Translations under genes and position numbers: made by a program
Source: Candidatus Stahliibacteriota bacterium
GTDB taxonomy: Bacteria > Hydrothermota > Tepidihabitantia > SM23-42
Length of the DNA stretch: 13,171 nt
Reading direction: 5' to 3'
Assembly (NCBI GenBank): GCA_004376785.1
Contig: SOIY01000071.1
Coordinates: forward strand, 1 to 13,171
The notes under the pieces: model-generated
What the model was told of the DNA's origin: nothing
Database searches by the model: none
Seen by the model: only the letters and a program-made list of their open reading frames with translations
Part shown: in pieces, positions 7,311 through 13,171 of the stretch
How positions within the stretch are numbered: the first letter of the stretch is position 1
Layout: every line of letters begins with the position of its first letter

Positions 7311-7339
7311 CACATGGTGATTATATTTATATGTATGAT

Positions 7340-7345
7340 TATAAT
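7340..7345 (+). promoter_or_regulatory. Possible -10 box for prfA
   Basis: The 66-base gap between the Crp-family gene and prfA contains a perfect TATAAT, 31 bases before the TTG start. No convincing -35 box stands 16-18 bases upstream (only GTGATT or TGATTA), and the region is very A/T-rich. It may be a weak internal promoter for the housekeeping run, or prfA may be read through from the upstream gene. Confidence 0.35.
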
Positions 7346-7376
7346 AACTCTTTAATTTACATCAAAAGGCATACAA

Positions 7377-8432
7377 TTGGAAAAACGTAAGGAAAACGAA
7401 ACAAGATTCAAAGAATTGAGTACGTTGTTACTTTCTAGAGAGATATTAAAAAATCCAAAAGAATATGCAGCAATTTCAAAAGAATATAAAAAGCTAGAAC
7501 AGATCATCCAAGAGCACAAGAAACACGATAGAATCCTCAAAGAGATCAATGAAACCAAGGATATTCTTCAAAACGCTGATGAAGAGATGAAGGAGATTGC
7601 AGAACTTGAACTCGAGGATTTAGAAAAGCAATTGGTAGCAACACAAAATAAAATCAATGATCTGTTGAACCCAGAATATGAAGAATATCAAAAAAATTGC
7701 ATTATTGAAATCAGAGCTGGAACTGGTGGTGATGAAGCATCATTATTTGCAGCTGATTTATTCCGGATGTATATAAAATATATAGAAACAAAGGGATTAA
7801 AATATGACGTCCTTTCTTCGCATACAAATGATGTAGGAGGCTACAAGGAAATAGTTTTCCTTATTTCTGGAAAAAACGCCTACAAAATATTCCATTTTGA
7901 AAAAGGTGTTCACAGAGTGCAGCGCGTACCAGTCACTGAAGCAGGTGGAAGAATACATACATCAACAGTCACGGTTGCTGTCCTTCCGGAAATTGAGGAA
8001 ACCCAATTTGAAATAAACTCTGATGATTTAAGGATCGATACTTTTAGAGCTGGAGGTCATGGTGGGCAAAATGTAAACAAGGTTTCATCCGCGGTCAGAA
8101 TTACACACCTACCCTCAGGAATGGTTGTCAGTTGCCAGGATGAACGCTCACAACATAAAAACCGGGTAAAGGCAATGAAGATTCTGCGGGCGAGATTAGC
8201 AGCAATTGAACAGGAAAAAAAACAGGCAGAAATACACCGGCAAAGACGGCAACAGGTTGGTTCTGGTGACAGAAGCGAAAAGATTCGAACATACAATTAT
8301 CCTCAAAATCGAATCACTGACCATAGATTAGGACTGAGCCTGTACAATTTAGATACCATTATTAAAGGTGACTTAGATAACATCATAAATAGCCTTGAAA
8401 AATATGAAAGAAATAGTAAAGCAAGTAAGTAA
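7377..8432 (+). CDS. prfA: Peptide chain release factor 1 (RF1)
   Basis: This 351-residue protein ends translation at UAA and UAG codons. The N-terminal helical domain (about 1-95) is highly charged. The stop-codon reading motif is PVT at 185-187 within RVQRVPVTEAGGRIHTS, the RF1-type PxT motif and not the SPF motif of RF2. The peptidyl hydrolysis motif GGQ is at 229-231 within AGGHGGQNVNKVSSAVRITH. The C-terminal GSGDRSEKIRTYNYPQNRITDHR is classic RF1. No ATG exists between the upstream stop (7353-7355) and the TTG at 7377. AAAAGG (7364-7369) lies 7 bases before that TTG, so a TTG start is well supported, and the length matches the family (about 350-360). It overlaps the next gene, whose product methylates the Gln of GGQ. 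Confidence 0.97.
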   Translation: MEKRKENETRFKELSTLLLSREILKNPKEYAAISKEYKKLEQIIQEHKKHDRILKEINETKDILQNADEEMKEIAELELEDLEKQLVATQNKINDLLNPEYEEYQKNCIIEIRAGTGGDEASLFAADLFRMYIKYIETKGLKYDVLSSHTNDVGGYKEIVFLISGKNAYKIFHFEKGVHRVQRVPVTEAGGRIHTSTVTVAVLPEIEETQFEINSDDLRIDTFRAGGHGGQNVNKVSSAVRITHLPSGMVVSCQDERSQHKNRVKAMKILRARLAAIEQEKKQAEIHRQRRQQVGSGDRSEKIRTYNYPQNRITDHRLGLSLYNLDTIIKGDLDNIINSLEKYERNSKASK

Positions 8433-9234
8433 GGATCTTGAAATAAGTTCAGGAGAAGCAGAACTCATTGTTGCTTCTCTGCTTGAAAAACCACGATTTG
8501 GAATTTATTTTAATAATAAATTAGATATGGAAACAAAGAAAATTTTAAATATGAAATTGATAGAGTTAAAAAACGGTGTACCTATTGAATATATTACAAA
8601 AAAAGTACAGTTCCTCAATTTTCTGCTGTGCATTTATCCTGGAGTCTTCATTCCAAGGCTCGAAACTGAATATTTTATTGAAATGATTGAAAAATTCACC
8701 AATTTTTGCCCTGAAAAAATTTTAGAGATCGGTACAGGAGCCGGTGCAATATGTATTGCTCTTGCTACTATTTTTCCAAAAGCAAAAATTATTGCAACTG
8801 ATATTTCCCAAAATGCAATAGATTGCGCATTGGAAAATATAGAGCGATATAATTTAACGGAACAGATACATTTATTACACTGTAATATGTTTGAAGGACT
8901 TTCGGGAAAATTTGATATGATCGTTTCAAATCCACCATATATCCCGCATTCGCGTCTTAAGTCTTTACCAAAAAGTGTTAAGCACTTTGAACCAATTTTG
9001 GCAATCAATGGAGGTGAAGGAGGCATTCAATTTATAAAAAGATTGATACTACAAGGTAAAGATTACTTAAATCCGGGCGGACAAATAGCAATTGAGATAG
9101 ATGAAACTGAAGTAAAAATTTTACAGAAATTCTTTGAAACAAATATTTCTACACCTTTTTATTTTAAAAAAGATTTATTCGGCCGTTTCCGTTATCTTTT
9201 TATAGGAAACTGTAAAGTATTGGATTCCGAATGA
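8404..9234 (+). CDS. prmC: Release factor glutamine methyltransferase
   Basis: This 276-residue SAM-dependent enzyme N5-methylates the glutamine of the GGQ motif in release factors, which raises termination efficiency. A small helical N-terminal substrate-binding domain (about 1-75) precedes a Rossmann-like methyltransferase fold. Motif I, EIGTGAGA, is at 108-115. The catalytic NPPY is at 176-179 within MIVSNPPYIP, and IPRLETE near 83-89 is the conserved stretch before the fold. The ATG at 8404 lies inside the end of prfA, giving a 29-base overlap. A TTG at 8395 could add three residues, and neither start has a clear Shine-Dalgarno sequence, so translation probably depends on coupling to prfA. 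The prfA-prmC pairing is common across bacteria and supports the assignment. Confidence 0.95.
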   Translation: MKEIVKQVSKDLEISSGEAELIVASLLEKPRFGIYFNNKLDMETKKILNMKLIELKNGVPIEYITKKVQFLNFLLCIYPGVFIPRLETEYFIEMIEKFTNFCPEKILEIGTGAGAICIALATIFPKAKIIATDISQNAIDCALENIERYNLTEQIHLLHCNMFEGLSGKFDMIVSNPPYIPHSRLKSLPKSVKHFEPILAINGGEGGIQFIKRLILQGKDYLNPGGQIAIEIDETEVKILQKFFETNISTPFYFKKDLFGRFRYLFIGNCKVLDSE

Positions 9235-9248
9235 TAGTGAGGAATAAG

Positions 9249-10037
9249 ATGAAAATGAAGAAAGTAAAAATAATTATTAATTCAAAAAAAACTACGGCAA
9301 AAAAAATCTTAAAACAAGCCCAAAAACTGCTTCAGGCTAACGGATTTGTAATTTCAAGAACCCCTGACTTTATTATCGCCCTGGGTGGTGATGGCACACT
9401 GCTTCACACAGCTAATCTTTATCGCAATAAAGGAATACCCATTCTTGGTGTAAACTCAGGTGGTCTTGGTTTTTTAACTGACGTAACATTTAAACAATTA
9501 TCCAGCACATTAGCCGAAATCAAAGTTAAAAAATTTCTTATAGAAAAACATATGGTTATACAGGCAGACTTTGACCGGAGTAAACTATATGCCCTGAATG
9601 ATATAACGATAGTTACGCGTGTTCCAGGTAGGGCTGTTGAGTTTTCAGCAACCATCAACAAAGAATACCTCAGCCGATTTATTGCTGATGGAATAATTAT
9701 TGCCACACCAACAGGTTCGACTGCATATTCATTAGCAACAGGTGGACCAATGCTCCTTCCGCACACCGAGGCAATTATCGTAACGCCTATTGCGCCACAC
9801 ACGCTCTCAGTTAGGCCAATTGTATTACCAGCACAAAGTCTTGTAGAAATAAAAGTGGGAAAAAAGGGCAAAGCAATATTAGTGGCAGATGGACAGCGAA
9901 GTAAGTTTATTAAAAAAGGTCAGGTTATAAAATTTAAAAAGTCGCGTTATTGTGTTAAACTTATTAAGCCGCTCCACACAACATTTTTCAACACCCTTCG
10001 TGAAAAGATGAAGTGGGGAGGCAGAGAAGATGCTTAA
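9249..10037 (+). CDS. nadK: NAD kinase (ATP/polyphosphate-dependent NAD+ kinase)
   Basis: This enzyme phosphorylates NAD+ to NADP+ in the cytoplasm. The 262-residue protein (numbered from 9249) carries the catalytic GGDGT at 46-50 within IIALGGDGTLLHTANLY, then GVNSGGLGFLTD (67-78). LNDITI at 116-121 corresponds to the NAD-contacting Asn-Glu/Asp motif. ADGIIIATPTGSTAYSLATGGP (146-167) is the hallmark glycine-rich segment, and TPIAPHTLSVRPIVLP (179-194) is also conserved. An ATG at 9231 overlaps the prmC stop and would add six residues. I prefer 9249 because GTGAGGA (9237-9243) sits five bases before it. The gene overlaps recN by 8 bases. nadK next to recN is a recurrent arrangement in bacteria. 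Confidence 0.95.
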   Translation: MKMKKVKIIINSKKTTAKKILKQAQKLLQANGFVISRTPDFIIALGGDGTLLHTANLYRNKGIPILGVNSGGLGFLTDVTFKQLSSTLAEIKVKKFLIEKHMVIQADFDRSKLYALNDITIVTRVPGRAVEFSATINKEYLSRFIADGIIIATPTGSTAYSLATGGPMLLPHTEAIIVTPIAPHTLSVRPIVLPAQSLVEIKVGKKGKAILVADGQRSKFIKKGQVIKFKKSRYCVKLIKPLHTTFFNTLREKMKWGGREDA

Positions 10038-11688
10038 AGTCCTGAGAGTTAAGAATCTTGCGCTGATGGAAGATTTAACAATAGACTTCGACAATGGGTT
10101 AACTGTTGTGACAGGAGAAACTGGGGCAGGGAAATCAATGATTGTTGAAGCAATTGCAACATTATCTGGCAGCCGGATGGAGGATGTTCTAATTCGAAGT
10201 GGCAAGAATTTTGCTGAAGTAACTGGAATCTTTGGAGCAAAATCATCGGTCTTAAAAAGGTTGAAAAAATCAGGCATTGAAGTAGATAGTGACCTGATAA
10301 TCAGAAGGAAAATTGAACGGAATAAGAGACAACATGCTTATATAAATGATCAAATTGTTAGCCTCAATTTACTCAAAGAGATCGCCCGGGAAATGATCGA
10401 CCTAATTGGACAATATGAAAACCAGTCATTATTTAATGCGAAAAATCATTTATTACTTTTAGATTCATTTGCTGGGCTCGATGATTTAAAAGTAGAATAT
10501 AATAGAAATTATGGTGAATATCGACATTTACAGACCAAATTGGAAAATCTGCTCGAAACAATGAGGCAGAAAGACGAAAAAATGGACTATTTAAAATATC
10601 AGATCGCCGAAATTGAAAAAGCAAACCTGCAACCAGATGAAGAAGAAAAATTGGCTTCAGAAAAGGAACTCCTATTAAGCAGTGAAAAACGTTCTCTACT
10701 TTCGACTCAGATTATAACAAGTTTATATGAAGCTGATGGTTCAGTAATTGAAAATCTGGCAAAGATAAAAAAACTTTTTGACGACCTTTGCAAGTACGAC
10801 CATAATTTAAATAAAATGAATGAAAGGTTGGAAGCTTCAATTTTATCGATTGATGACGTTTATCGGGAAATCAGCAGTTATCAAAGTCAAATAGAGTTCT
10901 CACAACAAAGACTCGATGACGTATTGGACAAATTAGATGTAATAAATAAAATTAAGAAAAAGTATGGAAAAACACTTCAAGAAATTAATAATTTCCTTGG
11001 AGGTATAAAAAAAGAATTGATGCTTATTGAAACTCAAGACGAAGAATTGAACAATATAAAAGAGCGTATTGTAGAAGTCGAACAAAAAATTACCAGCCAG
11101 GCTGAAGAACTCTCAATACAACGGCGCAAGGCTGCTGGAACTTTAAGGAAAAGGATTTTAGAACTTCTATTACAACTTGGTATGAAAAAGGCTGATTTTG
11201 AGATTAGATTGACGAATAGAGATATTTGTGAAAACGGAAAGGACGATGTCGAATTTTATATTTCAACAAATCCTGGTGAGGAATTAAAGCCTTTACGAAA
11301 GATCGCCTCAGGTGGTGAAGTTTCACGGATTACACTCAGCCTTAAAACACTTTTATCTAGTATTGACCAAATACCAACTATAATATTTGATGAGGTTGAT
11401 ACTGGAATCAGCGGCAGAATCGCTGAAGCTGTTGGCCACCTTCTGGCAAAAGTTAGCAAACAACATCAAATCATCTGTATAACACATCTTCCACAAATAT
11501 CTGTGTTCGCGGATAATCATATCCTTGTCCAGAAAGAAATTAAAGATAAAGAAACATTTACCAGGATAGTCAAACTGGATCGAGAGATGAGGAAATTGGA
11601 AATTGCAAGAATGCTTGGCGGTAAAGAAATTACCGAAAAAACTATGGAACATGCTGCGGAATTTTTAGAAAAGGGTCAGCAGAAATGA
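10030..11688 (+). CDS. recN: DNA repair protein RecN (SMC-like ATPase)
   Basis: This 552-residue protein of the usual RecN length helps repair double-strand breaks by binding and tethering DNA ends in the cytoplasm. The N-terminal ATPase half starts LKVLRVKNLALMEDLTIDF and has Walker A GETGAGKS at 29-36. A central coiled coil spans about 155-370, shorter than in true SMC proteins, and interrupted. The C-terminal half has the ABC signature SGGE (427-430, in IASGGEVSRITLSLK) and Walker B IIFDEVDTG (Asp454-Glu455). ICITHLPQIS follows as the H-loop region. GGGGAGG (10015-10021) lies 8 bases before the ATG, and the start overlaps nadK by 8 bases. I see no LexA-like site immediately upstream, so expression here probably follows the housekeeping operon. 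Confidence 0.97.
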   Translation: MLKVLRVKNLALMEDLTIDFDNGLTVVTGETGAGKSMIVEAIATLSGSRMEDVLIRSGKNFAEVTGIFGAKSSVLKRLKKSGIEVDSDLIIRRKIERNKRQHAYINDQIVSLNLLKEIAREMIDLIGQYENQSLFNAKNHLLLLDSFAGLDDLKVEYNRNYGEYRHLQTKLENLLETMRQKDEKMDYLKYQIAEIEKANLQPDEEEKLASEKELLLSSEKRSLLSTQIITSLYEADGSVIENLAKIKKLFDDLCKYDHNLNKMNERLEASILSIDDVYREISSYQSQIEFSQQRLDDVLDKLDVINKIKKKYGKTLQEINNFLGGIKKELMLIETQDEELNNIKERIVEVEQKITSQAEELSIQRRKAAGTLRKRILELLLQLGMKKADFEIRLTNRDICENGKDDVEFYISTNPGEELKPLRKIASGGEVSRITLSLKTLLSSIDQIPTIIFDEVDTGISGRIAEAVGHLLAKVSKQHQIICITHLPQISVFADNHILVQKEIKDKETFTRIVKLDREMRKLEIARMLGGKEITEKTMEHAAEFLEKGQQK

Positions 11689-11731
11689 AGTCAGGGCACC
11701 AGTATTTCCCATCTTTGGCAGAGAAGCTTTG

Positions 11732-11742
11732 GTGATTATCAC
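11732..11742. repeat. Short palindrome in the pgsA leader
   Basis: GTGATTATCAC is an 11-base perfect inverted repeat with 5-bp arms and a single central base. It lies three bases before the GTG start of the next gene, inside the 57-base recN-pgsA gap. The best candidate ribosome binding sequence (GGTGAT) overlaps its left arm, so a folded RNA could limit initiation. It may equally be chance. The gap otherwise shows no promoter or gene. Confidence 0.35.
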
Positions 11743-11745
11743 TCC

Positions 11746-12282
11746 GTGAAAAACAAAAACCAACCAATGACAATCTCCAATTATATCACCCTGTCAAGAC
11801 TTTTAATGCTGCCGTTCATAGTCTACTTTTTACTTCAAAACCAACGCATAACCGCCTTTATTATTATGTCAATCTCCTTAGTTTCTGACACAGTTGATGG
11901 CTATCTTGCAAGAAAACTTCATCAGGAATCTGAAACAGGTAAATTCCTTGACCCTTTATGTGACAAAGTATCACTCACTGTTATTTTAGTTACGCTTTTA
12001 TTAATTAACTCAATACCCTTATGGGGATTTGTAATAATCGTAATGCGAGATATTTTAATTACCATTGGTAGCTTCTTTTTATTTAAATATAAATCTATGG
12101 TTTTTAAGTCTAATATAATGGGCAAGATTACAGGATTTATTTTAGGCGCGATTATCATGGCATTTACTATAAACTTACAACAATTAGGAAACATTTTGCT
12201 GTACATCAGCATTCCTGCAATAATTGGGTCATTCATAATCTATTTGATTAGATACATTAATGCAATGAAAGGAGAAAAATGA
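11746..12282 (+). CDS. pgsA: CDP-diacylglycerol-glycerol-3-phosphate 3-phosphatidyltransferase (phosphatidylglycerophosphate synthase)
   Basis: This 178-residue inner membrane enzyme belongs to the CDP-alcohol phosphatidyltransferase family. It probably makes phosphatidylglycerophosphate, the precursor of phosphatidylglycerol. The complete family motif is present: Asp48, Asp51-Gly52, Ala55-Arg56, Gly65, Asp69 and Asp73, within SDTVDGYLARKL and ETGKFLDPLCDK. About five or six membrane helices can be seen (for example around 15-32, 36-50, 76-91, 92-113, 127-145 and 148-170). The N-terminus TISNYITLSRLLMLPF is typical of PgsA. I take the GTG at 11746. An ATG at 11767 would shorten it by seven residues and also fits, since neither start has a strong Shine-Dalgarno sequence. 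Phosphatidylserine synthase is a less likely alternative. It follows recN after 57 bases and overlaps dapF by four. Confidence 0.88.
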   Translation: MKNKNQPMTISNYITLSRLLMLPFIVYFLLQNQRITAFIIMSISLVSDTVDGYLARKLHQESETGKFLDPLCDKVSLTVILVTLLLINSIPLWGFVIIVMRDILITIGSFFLFKYKSMVFKSNIMGKITGFILGAIIMAFTINLQQLGNILLYISIPAIIGSFIIYLIRYINAMKGEK

Positions 12283-13079
12283 AACCGATTTTCTTTACAA
12301 AAATGGAAGGTTCTGGTAATGATTTTTTGTTACTTGACAATCATAATGGATTGATAAGTGAAACTGTTCCAGGCCCGGCGCTGCCAGAGCTTGTAAAAAG
12401 GATGACAGATCGTCGTTCAGGTGCGGGCTCAGATGGCGTGCTACTTCTGGAACAGGCAAAAGACTTTCCATTTAGTATGAAATATTTTAATAAGGATGGG
12501 AGCGAAGCAGCACTTTGTCTCAATGGCACACGATGCATTGTTAGTTACGCATACCGGTTAGGATTAGTAAATAGCAAGGGGAAATTTTTATCAGCATCAG
12601 GACCAATAGGGTTTTATTACAAGAATGGTAGTGTAAGCATTGAAGTCCAACTACCAGTTGATATTAAATTGAACTTCAGCATTACGTTAAAGCGGAAGAA
12701 GTATCGCGCCAATTATTTAAGACTCGGCGTTCCACACTGTGTGCTCTTTGTTAAATCTTACGAGAAACTTGATATTAAGGAACTAGGACAAGCAATTCGT
12801 GAACATAGATCCTTTAAACCAGACGGCACCAATGTCAATTTTGTTAAAGTTGAAGATAATCATCTTTTTGTCCGAACGTATGAACGTGGTATCGAAGACG
12901 AAACACCTTCTTGTGGCAGTGGAGTTTTGGCGTCAGCCTACATTGCAACAAAACTATTTATTACCGAATCACCAGTAACCTGCAATACCAACGGTGGAGA
13001 ATTACTCGTGACTATTAAAGATAAACTCTACCTTGAAGGACCGGCAAAATATATTTATGACGGAGTTTACTACCTTTAA
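12279..13079 (+). CDS. dapF: Diaminopimelate epimerase
   Basis: This 266-residue enzyme interconverts LL- and meso-diaminopimelate, a late step toward lysine and meso-DAP peptidoglycan. It is a cofactor-independent two-base racemase with two homologous lobes. The N-terminal FTKMEGSGNDFLLLD (6-20) is diagnostic. The first catalytic cysteine is Cys80 in DGSEAALCLNGTRC, and the second is Cys212 in ETPSCGSG. Supporting landmarks are RRSGAGSDG (45-53), GTNVNFV (183-189) and RTYERGIEDET (199-209). The usual CGNG after the first cysteine reads CLNG here. The start overlaps the pgsA stop (ATGA), with AAAGGAG four bases before the ATG. Pairing with pgsA puts two envelope biosynthesis enzymes at the end of the unit. 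Confidence 0.94.
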   Translation: MKPIFFTKMEGSGNDFLLLDNHNGLISETVPGPALPELVKRMTDRRSGAGSDGVLLLEQAKDFPFSMKYFNKDGSEAALCLNGTRCIVSYAYRLGLVNSKGKFLSASGPIGFYYKNGSVSIEVQLPVDIKLNFSITLKRKKYRANYLRLGVPHCVLFVKSYEKLDIKELGQAIREHRSFKPDGTNVNFVKVEDNHLFVRTYERGIEDETPSCGSGVLASAYIATKLFITESPVTCNTNGGELLVTIKDKLYLEGPAKYIYDGVYYL

Positions 13080-13097
13080 CAAGGTAAAAGTTAAATG

Positions 13098-13144
13098 AGA
13101 CTTAGATTTATGGAGTTCACCGGTAGGTGAGCGCTCATAAGTCT
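13098..13144. repeat. Compound palindrome, REP-like, downstream of dapF
   Basis: Three nested pairings share one centre. AGACTTA (13098-13104) pairs with TAAGTCT (13138-13144). GAG (13113-13115) pairs with CTC (13134-13136). TCACC (13117-13121) pairs with GGTGA (13126-13130) around a GGTA loop. The right arm also contains the perfect 8-mer GAGCGCTC (13129-13136). No T tract follows, so this is not a standard terminator. The motif GTCGAATTTGACCCC comes directly after it. The structure resembles intergenic REP/MITE-type repeats, but no second copy exists in the window to prove that it is repeated. Confidence 0.45.
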
Positions 13145-13171
13145 GTAGTCGAATTTGACCCCGCACCTTGT

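Noticed and set aside
7304..7318. Hairpin ACCAT-AACAC-ATGGT at the end of the Crp-family gene
   Set aside because: A 5-bp stem without a T tract is too weak for a terminator. Read-through into prfA remains possible.
9231..9248. ATG at 9231 as the nadK start
   Set aside because: It overlaps the prmC stop as ATGA but lacks a good ribosome binding site. GTGAGGA five bases before the ATG at 9249 fits better, though the longer form cannot be excluded.
9419..9871. Minus-strand open frame of 150 codons
   Set aside because: It is antisense to the catalytic core of nadK, whose identity is certain, and it has no supporting signals.
13071..13086. Hairpin TACCTT-TAAC-AAGGTA at the dapF stop codon
   Set aside because: The stem is only 6 bp and is not followed by a T tract on either strand, so I do not call it a terminator.
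13096..13131. Eleven-codon frame starting ATGAGACTT downstream of dapF
   Set aside because: It is very short, has no Shine-Dalgarno sequence and lies inside the palindromic structure.
13079..13171. Insertion sequence bounded by ACAAGGT and ACCTTGT
   Set aside because: The inverted repeat is only 7 bp, no transposase is encoded and no target-site duplication can be seen. It is reported only as part of a possible small repeat.

Overview
The window comes from a diderm (Gram-negative-type) bacterium of low to moderate GC. The evidence is an RND pump with a TolC-type outer membrane channel, a predicted small outer membrane beta-barrel and a dapF gene. Several starts are TTG or GTG. No marker here fixes the phylum. 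The gene set would suit a poorly cultured candidate phylum, but that is inference.

Left half (about 13-6573, minus strand): one tightly packed operon reading right to left. It encodes a TetR-family regulator, a small predicted outer membrane beta-barrel protein of unknown function, a TolC-family channel, a periplasmic adaptor and an RND inner membrane transporter. The genes abut or overlap: a 1-base gap, a 20-base gap, a direct stop/start junction, then an ATGA overlap. A strong sigma70-type promoter precedes tetR, and a 16-bp palindrome lies between the -10 box and the start codon, so the regulator probably represses its own operon. A rho-independent terminator follows the pump gene. The adaptor lacks the usual alpha-helical hairpin, and the transporter lacks parts of the AcrB proton-relay set.

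Intergenic 6528-6677: a divergent control region with two outward-facing TTGACA promoters and inverted repeats between them.

Right half (6678-13079, plus strand): a Crp/Fnr-family regulator, then after 66 bases a housekeeping run prfA-prmC-nadK-recN-pgsA-dapF. These encode release factor 1, its glutamine methyltransferase, NAD kinase, the RecN repair ATPase, phosphatidylglycerophosphate synthase and diaminopimelate epimerase. Most junctions overlap, so this is probably one transcription unit.

Right edge (13080-13171): non-coding, with a compound palindrome resembling a REP-like repeat. The window ends inside or just past it. I found no tRNA, rRNA, CRISPR array, transposase gene or insertion sequence. 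The most unusual content is the five-gene efflux operon, with its hairpin-less adaptor, atypical transporter and extra beta-barrel gene.
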